A stretch of 64,000 bases of DNA from Salibacterium qingdaonense (lineage in GTDB: Bacteria > Bacillota > Bacilli > Bacillales > Marinococcaceae). This document shows, piece by piece, positions 25,581-34,277 of this stretch. The stretch's first letter is position 1; each line of letters begins with the position of its first letter. A program made the position numbers and the translations under genes. The stretch covers positions 32,121 to 96,120 of the forward strand of contig NZ_FOTY01000010.1 of NCBI RefSeq assembly GCF_900114715.1, written 5' to 3'. Under the pieces are notes generated by a model. The model saw only the letters and a list, made by a program, of their open reading frames with translations. It searched no databases and was not told where the DNA came from.

Positions 25581-25991
25581 TCAGGGATCAGGCCAGATGT
25601 AGCCGAGAATCCGATTCCACTGGTTTTTTCTCGATAAAGCAAGAAACTTTCGTCCTTGTTCGGTGATGACTGCAGAGGTTTCTTCTTTTCTTATCCAGCC
25701 TTCCACCAAGGCTACATTTTCCATAAACTGATACAACACGATGTCTTTTGGTTTCTTTCGTCTGCTCATCAGTTTATACTGCAGAGAATCTTCCATCCCT
25801 TTCCAAAAACGTTGGTGAAGAAAATAGTGATGATCCAGACGTATCCTTTCATGTCGTGAAAACTTGATTAAAAAAAACAAAAAAGCATCCAGCATCCACT
25901 CTTCGTTATTTTGTTTATCTTCCTGCTGATTGAGCCACAATAAAAAAGACGTGTTCAGAGCAAAGTCTTTCGGCGGGTTGGAACTACTCAT
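25581..25991 (-). CDS. Hypothetical protein with possible winged-helix C-terminus
   Basis: This 136-residue soluble protein is rich in aromatic residues and His/Arg (HERIRLDHHYFLHQRFW). The C-terminal segment GWIRKEETSAVITEQGRKFLAL resembles the beta-hairpin 'wing' plus recognition-strand pattern of winged-helix proteins, but this is only a visual impression. It has no membrane segment or known motif. It converges with serA across the terminator and stands alone upstream of the M23 peptidase gene. I do not recognise it. Confidence 0.6.
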   Translation of the reverse strand: MSSSNPPKDFALNTSFLLWLNQQEDKQNNEEWMLDAFLFFLIKFSRHERIRLDHHYFLHQRFWKGMEDSLQYKLMSRRKKPKDIVLYQFMENVALVEGWIRKEETSAVITEQGRKFLALSRKNQWNRILGYIWPDP

Positions 25992-26081
25992 CTGTTCATG
26001 CTTCCTTTGCTGCTAATATTCTCAGGATACTGAGGTTATTCTATCATATTTCCCCCCGAAGACGTACGTGTTTCTTTATAT

Positions 26082-26804
26082 TCAAGCTATTAGTATCTCT
26101 TGATCCGGATAGATTAAAGATCCTTCAATATCATTTATATCCTGAAGGTTGTCCACCGTTGTGTCATAGGTACGGGCTAAGTCCCACAGGGTATCGCCTT
26201 TTTCTATTGTGTAACTGAAAGAGTCCGTCTCATTTTTATCTTCTGCATTCCTCACCATTCCTGCTATTTCTGCGGTTCGGTCATTACTTGCAGCAGCATA
26301 GGCATGACTATCCTGCTGCAATACCGGAAGTGGATCAGCGGCATACGTTTTATTCGGATTCCATTCCCCGAAATGCAGCTCAAAATGAAGATGAGGGCCG
26401 CGGGATCGGCCTGTGTTTCCAACTTGTCCCACGATTTCTCCCTGCTCTACTTTTTCTCCATCCTTTACCATTCGTTTTGACAAATGGGCATACACTGTCT
26501 CTGTATCGTTATCATGCTTCATCATCACGACATGTCCGTAACTGGATGAGTAATCAGAACGTGTGATTTCTCCATCAGCAGCAGCTTTCACTTTTGTTCC
26601 CGTTTCAGCAGCGATATCAATACCATCATGGTTTCCCTGCCTTGAACCGAACGTATCGGTTAATGTCCCGCCTTCCAGGGGCCATATGTAATCTTTTTCT
26701 CCCTGGGAGACAGCATACATCGAAGAAGCCCCGATGAAAAAGAATAACAGCAGAAGGAACAGTGAAAAGAAACCCACCAGCACAAACCGTTGTACATATG
26801 ACAT
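26082..26804 (-). CDS. Membrane-anchored M23 (LytM) peptidase with C-terminal LysM domain
   Basis: This 240-residue protein has an N-terminal membrane helix (about 7-30), an M23 metallopeptidase domain with zinc ligands His59 and Asp63 in GNHDGIDIA and the HxH of HLHFELH near residue 135, and a C-terminal LysM (YTIEKGDTLWDLARTY, about 192-240). All ligands are intact, so an active peptidoglycan endopeptidase on the outer membrane face is expected. ATG 26804 follows GGAGGT by 10 nt; an ATG six codons upstream lacks a site. Its place next to serA is not from B. subtilis synteny. Confidence 0.85.
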   Translation of the reverse strand: MSYVQRFVLVGFFSLFLLLLFFFIGASSMYAVSQGEKDYIWPLEGGTLTDTFGSRQGNHDGIDIAAETGTKVKAAADGEITRSDYSSSYGHVVMMKHDNDTETVYAHLSKRMVKDGEKVEQGEIVGQVGNTGRSRGPHLHFELHFGEWNPNKTYAADPLPVLQQDSHAYAAASNDRTAEIAGMVRNAEDKNETDSFSYTIEKGDTLWDLARTYDTTVDNLQDINDIEGSLIYPDQEILIA

Positions 26805-26822
26805 GGTATGGATAACCTCCAT

Positions 26823-27326
26823 TTTTTGATGTGAAATATAATGCCACTATAAGCTTATGAGGGCTTGTCTGTCTTTATGACAAGTTTTACTCGATAGCCC
26901 CAATCTCCTGGTTGTGCTTCTATATTTTTCTCCAAAACCAACCGCATTAATATCTGTATTCTGAAACCGGCGTATCAAATCCACTGTTTCTGTCTTTATC
27001 TGGTTTTTTATTTTGCATTCTATGATATCTATATCTTTTTTATTCCATAAGGGGACGTTTGTGTAAAAAGGTAAAAGGCGGACGGATAAATGTATCTTAG
27101 TAGATAAAACGGTGCAAAATACGGCCGGCCCAATGATTTCAGGCGGTCCGGCCCAGCTTCGCCGAGTCTGTCGTGATTTCCAGAAAAACTGCTTCAATCA
27201 AGGGTGGAAATGGTATATTACTTCTGGAGGGGATCAGGCTGTCTCTCCCTTTGGATTGCTTCCAAGTAGTATATTACGACCGCAGAACTCCTATGCAGAC
27301 GGCTTCAGACATGGTGAAGACATAAT
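26823..27326. other. Non-coding gap of about 500 bp, AT-rich half and GC-richer half
   Basis: No convincing gene. A small stem CTTGTC/GACAAG (26864-26884) followed by TTTT on the plus strand may be a weak terminator. Positions 26885-27110 are AT-rich; 27117-27330 are GC-richer and include an open plus-strand frame (27112-27348) whose end (YADGFRHGEDIIKD) looks protein-like but lacks a ribosome site and runs into a terminator. It could be a decayed gene. Nothing else is seen. Confidence 0.35.
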
Positions 27327-27357
27327 AAAAGACTCTCCTGTGAAATAGAGGAGAGTC
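27327..27357 (-). terminator. Intrinsic terminator downstream of the corrinoid adenosyltransferase gene
   Basis: GACTCTCCT / AGGAGAGTC (27331-27357) form a perfect 9-bp stem; on the minus strand it is followed by TTTTATTATG. It ends the btu transcript. Confidence 0.85.
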
Positions 27358-27365
27358 CAGCTGCA

Positions 27366-27953
27366 TTATTCTTTGTTATGTCCTTCGCGGAAGACGACAG
27401 CACTTCGGTTGTATTCTACATCGGCAATTTCCAACCGGTAATTAACAATTCGCGCTGCTGCAAAAAAATAGTCGGATAAGCGGTTGATATATCTCTGCAC
27501 TTCTTTATTTATATTTTCTATTTTTGCAAGTGTTGTTATCTGCCGTTCCGTACGTCGTGCAACCGTACGACAGATATGCAGCTCGGCAGAGGCGGCAGTT
27601 CCTCCCGGAAGGATGAAACGTTGGAGTGCCGGGGCTTCTTCGGTGTATATATCTATACGTTGTTCAAGGTAAGTGGTGGACTGACGGCCGATTTTCCATA
27701 CCGTGTCTTCCTTTATGCTGGAAAGGTCACTCCCGCAGTCGAACAATTCATGCTGAATCTGCATCAGCTCTGGTCCAATATCCGGAAACAGATCATCGTC
27801 CAGAACCGCTGCTGCTTTGGCAGTACATGCGTTTAGTTCATCGCATGTCCCGTATGCTTCAATTCTGATATCATCTTTATCTCTGGTTCCGCCTATGACC
27901 CTCGTTTTTCCCTGATCTCCGCTTCTTGTATACAATCTCATCCTCTGCACCAC
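27366..27953 (-). CDS. btuR: PduO-type cob(I)alamin adenosyltransferase
   Basis: This protein of 191-195 residues transfers the adenosyl group of ATP to cob(I)alamin. N-terminal RLYTRSGDQGKTRVIGG is the ATP-binding motif of PduO-type enzymes, followed by EAYGTCDELNA; the C-terminal RYINRLSDYFFAAARIVN (about 165-183) is the conserved arginine/asparagine block. The start may be GTG 27953/27950 or ATG 27941. It lies 48 bp after the BtuD-CbiZ gene, matching the B. subtilis btuF-btuC-btuD-btuR (yvrC-yvrB-yvrA-yvqK) set, and so couples corrinoid uptake with coenzyme formation. Confidence 0.94.
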   Translation of the reverse strand: MVQRMRLYTRSGDQGKTRVIGGTRDKDDIRIEAYGTCDELNACTAKAAAVLDDDLFPDIGPELMQIQHELFDCGSDLSSIKEDTVWKIGRQSTTYLEQRIDIYTEEAPALQRFILPGGTAASAELHICRTVARRTERQITTLAKIENINKEVQRYINRLSDYFFAAARIVNYRLEIADVEYNRSAVVFREGHNKE

Positions 27954-28001
27954 ACTTTCTTTTCATTATCAACTGACCCCCTATATAGAGTGCCTGCTGT
28001 T

Positions 28002-29327
28002 TTACCTGAGTCTGTTATACACGAGACGGGCACTGCGCCGCCGTATCTCTTCTTGTGTATCAATGGAGGACCGCTGTCCCGAAACCGCGACGGTTACCGG
28101 TCCCTCTCCAAACATAATCTCCCGGTTATGTACAGTATCTACCGCCGCCTGCCCTTTTGCTTCTGCTGCTGCTGCCAGGACGCCTGCCATTTCCCCCTCG
28201 TTTAATTCAGAATCGATAAAAAGCAGGATACAAACAAAATCCGGCCTGTAGGTCCACCCAGCATCAGCGCCGCCGACTTTGTTGATAACAGCCGTATAGA
28301 CCTTGATGCAGCCATCCATGTCCTCTTCAACATGCATGTCAGAACTGGATACATCCAGCCCTTCAAAAGCTGCCTTCTTTCTTGCCCAATTCTCCATAGA
28401 AAGAGAAAAGGTCCGCGCCCATATAAAACCGTTTTCCTCCCCTGCAGATGACAGCGTCTTCCAGTCCATAGCAGACGTTACATATAATTCATTATTTATT
28501 TCTTCCTTCTGCAGCGTTTCAAGCGGCCCGTTAATAATATTTCCTGTAAGATGGTCAGGTTCAAGCATCAACTGAGGACGGGGTGCGAACGGATGGATGA
28601 CACGCGACAATGCCGTACCATACACCCGCTGAAGAAGTTGTTTTTTCAGGACATTGGAAGGTTCGTCAAGTAACTCCTGGTTCCCTTTATTCAAAAGAAG
28701 TAGTTTATCACTGTATAAAGCAGCCAGATTCAAATCATGAATCGCTGCAATGACCGTCATCTGTTTTTTGGCTGCCCATTGTTTCAATGTGTCCAGCAGA
28801 TGCACCTGATACGCGATATCCAGATGATTCGTCGGTTCATCAAGCAACAGGTAATCAGGCTCCTGTGCCATCGCTCTCGCCAGATACACCCGCTGCTTTT
28901 CTCCTCCGCTTAATTGGTCCAGTGTTCGATGCGCTGCATGATCCACGTAAGTCTGCCGCATCGCTTCTTCTACTACTTCCCGATCTTGTCGGCTGGTTCG
29001 GCCGAACCAGCCTTTCTGATAAGGATAGCGCCCCAGCTCCACTACCTCGCAGACCGTATAGGAAAATGCTTCTTCTTCCTGCTGAGGAAGAACGGCGAGC
29101 TGAGCAGCTATCTGTTTTTGTGTCAGCGAATCAAGTGGTGTCCCGTTAAGATTTATGGTTCCCGTTTCAGGATGAAGTTCTCTGTACAGCATTTTTAAAA
29201 GCGTGGACTTGCCGCTTCCATTCGGGCCGATAATACCAACAAACTCCCCCGGCTCTGCCTTGAAATGAATGTTACACAGAACCGTAACACCAGAATAACC
29301 ACCACTAAGCTGTTCTACTTCAAGCAT
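28002..29327 (-). CDS. btuD: Cobalamin/corrinoid ABC transporter ATPase fused to a CbiZ-like domain
   Basis: This 441-residue fusion has an ABC ATPase (about 1-250) with Walker A GPNGSGKST near residue 34, signature LSGGEKQR near residue 137 and Walker B LLLDEPTNHLD near residue 157. A C-terminal region (about 260-435) follows with YTAVINKVGG and ILLFIDSELNEGEMAGVLAAA...EAK, which matches the pattern of adenosylcobinamide amidohydrolase CbiZ. CbiZ removes the side chain of foreign corrinoids so they can be rebuilt. The length equals B. subtilis YvrA. ATG 29327 has GAAGGTGACATC upstream. The usual CbiZ TAGxSN motif is altered here. Confidence 0.88.
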   Translation of the reverse strand: MLEVEQLSGGYSGVTVLCNIHFKAEPGEFVGIIGPNGSGKSTLLKMLYRELHPETGTINLNGTPLDSLTQKQIAAQLAVLPQQEEEAFSYTVCEVVELGRYPYQKGWFGRTSRQDREVVEEAMRQTYVDHAAHRTLDQLSGGEKQRVYLARAMAQEPDYLLLDEPTNHLDIAYQVHLLDTLKQWAAKKQMTVIAAIHDLNLAALYSDKLLLLNKGNQELLDEPSNVLKKQLLQRVYGTALSRVIHPFAPRPQLMLEPDHLTGNIINGPLETLQKEEINNELYVTSAMDWKTLSSAGEENGFIWARTFSLSMENWARKKAAFEGLDVSSSDMHVEEDMDGCIKVYTAVINKVGGADAGWTYRPDFVCILLFIDSELNEGEMAGVLAAAAEAKGQAAVDTVHNREIMFGEGPVTVAVSGQRSSIDTQEEIRRRSARLVYNRLR

Positions 29328-29331
29328 GATG

Positions 29332-30375
29332 TCACCTTCTTTTCGGCCGGCGCCGTTGATGATAGAGAAGAAACCCAAAGACAGGTGCCCCCGTTGCAGC
29401 TGTAATAACACCGATTGGAAGTTCCGTCGGTGCAATGATCGTTCGAGCCGCCAAATCCGTTAACACGAGAAACCCTGCGCCGCTGAGAATGGAAAGCGGC
29501 AGCAGCAGCCGATGGTCGGGCCCGGTCAACAGGCGTACCAGATGGGGGACAACCAAGCCGACAAAACCGATTGTACCGGACACTGCCACCGACGCACCAG
29601 TTAGAAGAGAAGCTCCAGCTAAGACAGTGATTCTGCTTTTCTCCGGGCTTACCCCCAGGGTGCGTGCTGTCTCCTCCCCGAATACGAGGGCGTTTAGTTC
29701 CCGTATATTCATAAACAAAAGAAGGATGCCGATCAAAAAGAACGGAACCACAAGGGCAGCATAATCCCACCCCCTCATGGAGACGCTTCCCATCAGCCAG
29801 CTGATGATCTGTCTCAGTTCGTTTCCTGTTAAAGCAATGATCAGCGATAAAAAGGCCCCCAGGAACGAACTAACAATAATACCTGCGAGGATAATGGTCT
29901 CTGTCCTCATCTGCTGCTCCATCCAGCGGACGAACGTCAGAATAAAAAGCAGGGTTATAAATCCTGAGATAATACTTACAACAGGCAGTGTGAGCGTCCC
30001 CAGAAGCGGGATTGTAAAACCAGTATAAAGGACAACTACCGCCCCCAATGCCGATCCGGAAGAAACACCAAGTGTATAAGGATCCGCCAGTGGATTTCTC
30101 AGAAGTCCCTGAAATGCTGTCCCTGCCGCCGCAAGAGAAGCACCTACAAGAGCGGCCAGTATCACTCTTGGAAGCCTTATATTTGTAATGATGGATACAT
30201 CGGCTTCTGGAATGGAGGGCGGCATATCAATCCCGAATAAGATGCGCCATATAATCTCCAAACTTACCGGAATAGGAATAAAAACACTTCCAACAGACAC
30301 ACCGATTATCAGGCTGAGACCCGCAAACGCCAGCCCGGTCCCCATACTGATCCAGGCTTTATTCTGCGAAAACAT
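29332..30375 (-). CDS. btuC: Corrinoid ABC transporter permease, FecCD family
   Basis: This 347-residue protein has about ten membrane segments. Family features include RLPRVILAALVGASLAAAGTAFQGLLRNPLADPYTLGVSSG in the first third and the coupling loop near LGVSPEKSR; VGLVVPHLVRLLTGPDHR near residue 270 is the conserved FecCD block. It starts within the 3' end of btuF (17-bp overlap) and ends 4 bp before btuD. With BtuF and BtuD it would import cobalamin and cobinamide. Confidence 0.94.
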   Translation of the reverse strand: MFSQNKAWISMGTGLAFAGLSLIIGVSVGSVFIPIPVSLEIIWRILFGIDMPPSIPEADVSIITNIRLPRVILAALVGASLAAAGTAFQGLLRNPLADPYTLGVSSGSALGAVVVLYTGFTIPLLGTLTLPVVSIISGFITLLFILTFVRWMEQQMRTETIILAGIIVSSFLGAFLSLIIALTGNELRQIISWLMGSVSMRGWDYAALVVPFFLIGILLLFMNIRELNALVFGEETARTLGVSPEKSRITVLAGASLLTGASVAVSGTIGFVGLVVPHLVRLLTGPDHRLLLPLSILSGAGFLVLTDLAARTIIAPTELPIGVITAATGAPVFGFLLYHQRRRPKRR

Positions 30376-31351
30376 CAGGATAAATCAACTCCGCCAATTC
30401 CTCTGCCCCTTCTGCCAGTCGGGGGCCGGGACGGCTGACCAGATTACTGTTCACATGATAGATTTCCCCGTTTTCAACGGCAGGTACATTGCTCCATCCA
30501 TCCCGGTTCTTTATCTGTGCTGCCGGATTACCATCAACAGACTGCCCATACGTCGTAATAATCACTTGAGGATTTTGTTTCACCGCATCTTCTGTCGTGT
30601 ACGGAATCCAGCCCTTTTCACTGCCGGCAGCATTTTCCGCATGAATAAGCTTCAGCATGCTATGCTGGAATGTACCGCTTCCAGTCGTATAAAGATCAGG
30701 CGGAGGCTGAATCTCCATCCAAACCGTTTTCTTCTTTTCTTCCGGGATCTGCGATGCCTGTTCCCGCAAGTGCTCAACATCATCTTTCATCGATGAAATT
30801 ATCTCTTTGGCTTCTGCCTTGGCACCGGTGGCCCGGGCGATCATGTTAATAGATTCATACGTTTCTTCAAATGAGGCTGCTTCATTGACTACAAGGACAT
30901 CTATTCCTGCTTCTTCGATTTGCTGCAGACCCTCTTTTGACTGCTGAAGGGACGAAGCATGAGCCAATACCAAATCCGGTTCAAGAGATATGATTTTTTC
31001 TACATTGAATTGGAGTCCACCGATTTTTTCCTTTTCTGCTGCTTCTTTTGGATAATCCGCGTGATCGGAAACACCGGCGATCTCTTCTTCCAGACCCAGT
31101 GCAAAGGCGATTTCGGTGTTGCTTGGTATGATACTGATGATTCTTTCGGGTTCTTCTTCGATCGTTACACTGTCTTCTGAGGCATCGTTAATTTCAACTG
31201 GAAAAGTTTCATCTTCAGAGGTTGATTCTTTTTGTACTGTATTCCGGGTTTCATTTTTAGTCTGTGCATCTTCTGTATCCTGTCCGGAACTACAGCCCGG
31301 TATGATCAGAATGCTTGTCAGGCAGAGCACCGGCAGCATATGTTGTTTCAC
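30359..31351 (-). CDS. btuF: Corrinoid-binding lipoprotein BtuF
   Basis: This 330-residue substrate-binding lipoprotein has signal MKQHMLPVLCLTSILIIPGC, with lipidation at Cys20. An acidic linker (about 22-60) precedes the two-lobed helical-backbone PBP domain, with PERIISIIPSNTEIAFALG near residue 67 and the typical EPDLVLA and VWMEIQPPPDLYTTG segments. GTG 31351 is the start: AAAGGGGGAACAAAA lies just upstream. It is the first gene after the cobalamin riboswitch. Confidence 0.93.
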   Translation of the reverse strand: MKQHMLPVLCLTSILIIPGCSSGQDTEDAQTKNETRNTVQKESTSEDETFPVEINDASEDSVTIEEEPERIISIIPSNTEIAFALGLEEEIAGVSDHADYPKEAAEKEKIGGLQFNVEKIISLEPDLVLAHASSLQQSKEGLQQIEEAGIDVLVVNEAASFEETYESINMIARATGAKAEAKEIISSMKDDVEHLREQASQIPEEKKKTVWMEIQPPPDLYTTGSGTFQHSMLKLIHAENAAGSEKGWIPYTTEDAVKQNPQVIITTYGQSVDGNPAAQIKNRDGWSNVPAVENGEIYHVNSNLVSRPGPRLAEGAEELAELIYPDVFAE

Positions 31352-31383
31352 TTTTGTTCCCCCTTTTGTTCCTGATTTATCAT

Positions 31384-31410
31384 AAAAAACTCCCCCTGAT
31401 TTCAGGGAGA
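31384..31410 (-). terminator. Terminator of the cobalamin riboswitch leader
   Basis: On the minus strand CTCCCTGA / TCAGGGGGAG form a stem with one bulged G and a short loop, followed by TTTTTT. It lies between the aptamer and the btuF ribosome site, so it is placed to control btuF by attenuation. Confidence 0.85.
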
Positions 31411-31497
31411 GCTCATAAACGGCTGCAAAACAGCACACGTCGGACGGGCTGCATGTATGACCGGCGGTCCCTTTCCTCGAAGGCGTGCACCGTATGA

Positions 31498-31675
31498 AAA
31501 GGCAGGTCTCCTGACTTACATCATCCGCAGTTTCCTTCCCGTTCCATTCAACAGTGGATTCTATAGCTGCGGCCTGTCATGCTTACAGTGGCGGGACCGT
31601 ACCGGAGTTTCACCGGTTTCCCTTTTAACATTTCTTTTACAGAGAAATGACCTTTTCACATCGGTATTCTGTTTT
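31498..31675 (-). promoter_or_regulatory. Cobalamin (adenosylcobalamin-type) riboswitch for btuFCD
   Basis: The minus strand contains, in order, AAAAGGGAAACCGGTGAAACTCCGGTACGG in pieces at 31599-31628, the B12-box core GCCACTG (31586-31592), GGCCGCAGC, GGAACGGGAAGG and the closing AGTCAGGAGACCTGCC (31499-31515). These match the cobalamin aptamer consensus in order and spacing. With the terminator at 31384, corrinoid would repress uptake gene expression. Confidence 0.95.
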
Positions 31676-31730
31676 TTGTCCCCATCAGTATAAAGGAAAT
31701 CAGAGAGAATATCGAGACTCATCTGCTTCT

Positions 31731-32468
31731 TTATTGGGACGGGCGTTTCCGGCAGATAAAAATCTGCCGCGGCGATGATTGTTCCTCAAAAGGAGAAGCA
31801 TCGTAATCTCCGAATAAATATTCGATATCAAATCCATTTTGCCGGAGCATTTGTTTTAATGTATCATTGCTGTACATTTTCACCCGTTCCCGGTACTCCC
31901 GCCTGGAACCATTCTCTTCAATCGAGATCTTTTTGTGTATAAATCCGTTTTCGATATAACGCTTCTGGCTCACGGTGAAACCATTCTTATCTGTAGAGTC
32001 ATAGGGAACGAGATTGGCAGCTGTATGAACGGGGTTCAAATAATCAAAACAAAACCATCCATCGTCTTTTAAGGCTTCCGACGCACGGACAATGACCAGT
32101 TCATTTTCATAATCCTCCACAAAGTAACCAAAACTGGTAAACAGATTAAAAGCAGCATCATACTCCTGTTTAAGAGAGATATGCCGGACATCTCCGCGCA
32201 TGTACTGTACCGGAAGACCAAAAGTGAGATCAACAGCTTTTTTCAAAAGAACTGGAGATAGATCCAGCGCGGTGACATGAATGCCCGTGCCTGCCATATA
32301 ACGCGCATGGCGGCCGTTACCGCAGCACAGATCGATGGCTTTCATACCTGCTTTCAGCGGAATATGATTCATAATATCATGCAGCTCAGCAGCTGCTTTC
32401 TCTTCATCCCGGTGATCATATACTTTTAGATAATCTTCCTGAAAATGCTCTTCAAACCAAGCCTTCAC
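31731..32468 (-). CDS. Class I SAM-dependent methyltransferase, substrate unknown
   Basis: This 245-residue protein has a Rossmann methyltransferase fold. Motif I is AIDLCCGNGRHARYM near residue 44, followed by VTALDLSP (acidic loop) near residue 65 and MRGDVRHI near residue 89. The AFNLFTSFGYF segment near residue 106 resembles small-molecule methyltransferases of the Methyltransf_25 group. It lies just downstream of resE (25 bp), so it may be read from the res operon; I see no reason in sequence to link it to respiration. Confidence 0.85.
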   Translation of the reverse strand: MKAWFEEHFQEDYLKVYDHRDEEKAAAELHDIMNHIPLKAGMKAIDLCCGNGRHARYMAGTGIHVTALDLSPVLLKKAVDLTFGLPVQYMRGDVRHISLKQEYDAAFNLFTSFGYFVEDYENELVIVRASEALKDDGWFCFDYLNPVHTAANLVPYDSTDKNGFTVSQKRYIENGFIHKKISIEENGSRREYRERVKMYSNDTLKQMLRQNGFDIEYLFGDYDASPFEEQSSPRQIFICRKRPSQ

Positions 32469-32492
32469 ATTTGTCCTCCTAACACTGCCTAT

Positions 32493-34277
32493 TTATTCTT
32501 CCTCAGCGGATGCAGGAATCGTAAATCGGAAAATGGTGCCTTTATCTGTCCGGCTTCTTGCAGAAATCTCTCCGTCGTGGGCTTCGACAATGTTTTTCGC
32601 TATGGAAAGACCCAGTCCGGTACCGCCGTTCCCTCTGGTTCTCGCTTTATCGGCTTTATAGAAGCGCTCAAATACATAAGGAAGATCTTCTTCCTGAATG
32701 CCCGAACCTGTATCCTCGATATCCACGCTCATTTCAGAAGCGTCTGATTTAACAATGACCTGAACTTCTCCGTTATCACCGGTGTGTCGAATCGCATTAT
32801 GAATAAGATTGGTCATGACCTGCTCCACTCTGTCAGGATCAAAATAGGCATAATCGCGGTCAAGCCGTTTATCAAGCTGCATGTTCACGTCCGCATCACG
32901 GGCCGGTCCCTGAAACTTTTTAAACACCTTGTCTGCAAATGATTCAACGTTGATCCACTGTCTTTCAAGCTGTGTATAGCCGGCCTCCATTCTGGCCAGA
33001 TCCAGCAGTTCATTAACAAGTCTGCCCATCCGCATGGATTCATCATAAATGATGCGTCCGATCTCCTGTTTTTCTTCTTCACTGCCGGCAACATCATCGA
33101 CAATTGCTTCGCTGTAGCCCTGAAGCATGGAAATCGGCGTACGAAGTTCATGTGAGACATTGGCAATGAAATCTTTTCGAAGTTTATCGTGCATGCGCTC
33201 TTCTGTCATATCCCGAATAACCGCAACGACACCCCGAACAAATTCTTCATCATAAAGCGGGGTCATTAAGACGACGTAACTTCTGCCCTGCACGTCCATT
33301 TCTATCCACTGTTCCTCTTCCAGCGTCACGACTTTCTGGAACAGTTTTTTCACTTCTTTTGGCAGCCGGTCCTGCGGTTCGGGCGCTCCGGTTTCGTAGT
33401 GGTAGGACTGCAGAAAATAATGAGCCGGCGGGTTCGTAAGAGCAATCGACCCTTTACGGTCCACCGTAATAACACCATCTGCCATACTGGTCAGAATCCG
33501 GCTCAATTGTTCTTTCTCCTGATTTAGCGCCGTAATATTACGGTTCAGTTCGCGTCTCATTTTATTGAACGCGTTACCGAGCTGACCGATTTCGTCATTT
33601 GTCATAATCGGTACTTTCGTTTCAAAGTCACCTTTAGATACATTCAGGGCAAGTTCCCTCATCTTCCGGAGCGGAGCCGTAATTCGTGATGATAAAAAGA
33701 AGGCAAAAACGGTCGTCAGGATAATGGCAATGCCGGCGGAAAGCAGAATAATCTGCTTCGTTTCTCCGGTCGTGTCCTCGATAATGTCGAGCGACTGATA
33801 CAGATAAAGAGAGCCTTCTTCTCCCTCTGTCGAGACAAAGGGCACACCAACAACAAAAATTTCCTGCTGTCTCTGCTCTCCATTTTCCCGCGCAGAAAAA
33901 TTCCCATGTGTGGTAACGGTCTCACGATCACGCTGTACCGGCGCGAGCCTTGGTTCATCTTCAAAAAGGGAAACAGGAAGGTTTACCCCGGCTTCTTCAT
34001 CGGGGTACTCCCACTGGTTTCCATTCTGGATAATAACAACAGATGAATTGTAGGAGTCCGCCATATGTTCCACGGTATCAAGCGCACCTTCCGGATCGTT
34101 ATACCTTTCCAGCAGTGATACCATGACATTGGCATGATTGGTTAACTGTTCTTCTGCTTCTGTAATATGAAACCTTTCAAAAAACTGAAGCAGCAGTACC
34201 GTCAATAAGACCAGTACTGCTGATACCAAAAGCAGAATCGTCCCCCACAGTTTTCCGACAACACTGCGCCAGATCAT
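32493..34277 (-). CDS. resE: Sensor histidine kinase ResE
   Basis: This 594-residue membrane kinase has membrane helix 1 (about 8-31), an extracytoplasmic domain (32-175), helix 2 (about 177-198) and HAMP (about 200-250). A PAS domain (about 258-360) precedes HisKA, with the phospho-acceptor in FIANVSHELRTP near residue 376, and HATPase_c with NLIHNAIRHT and GTGLGLSIAK. In B. subtilis ResE senses oxygen limitation or NO and phosphorylates ResD to switch on aerobic and anaerobic respiration genes. Its start overlaps the resD stop by 4 bp. Confidence 0.95.
   Translation of the reverse strand: MIWRSVVGKLWGTILLLVSAVLVLLTVLLLQFFERFHITEAEEQLTNHANVMVSLLERYNDPEGALDTVEHMADSYNSSVVIIQNGNQWEYPDEEAGVNLPVSLFEDEPRLAPVQRDRETVTTHGNFSARENGEQRQQEIFVVGVPFVSTEGEEGSLYLYQSLDIIEDTTGETKQIILLSAGIAIILTTVFAFFLSSRITAPLRKMRELALNVSKGDFETKVPIMTNDEIGQLGNAFNKMRRELNRNITALNQEKEQLSRILTSMADGVITVDRKGSIALTNPPAHYFLQSYHYETGAPEPQDRLPKEVKKLFQKVVTLEEEQWIEMDVQGRSYVVLMTPLYDEEFVRGVVAVIRDMTEERMHDKLRKDFIANVSHELRTPISMLQGYSEAIVDDVAGSEEEKQEIGRIIYDESMRMGRLVNELLDLARMEAGYTQLERQWINVESFADKVFKKFQGPARDADVNMQLDKRLDRDYAYFDPDRVEQVMTNLIHNAIRHTGDNGEVQVIVKSDASEMSVDIEDTGSGIQEEDLPYVFERFYKADKARTRGNGGTGLGLSIAKNIVEAHDGEISARSRTDKGTIFRFTIPASAEEE

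Noticed and set aside
26847..27197. Minus-strand frame of 116 codons
   Set aside because: Odd composition, no ribosome site, overlaps the plus-strand candidate; probably non-coding.
27112..27348. Plus-strand frame of 78 codons ending YADGFRHGEDIIKD
   Set aside because: No ribosome site, no family match, and it runs into the terminator of the opposite-strand adenosyltransferase gene. Kept only as a possible remnant.
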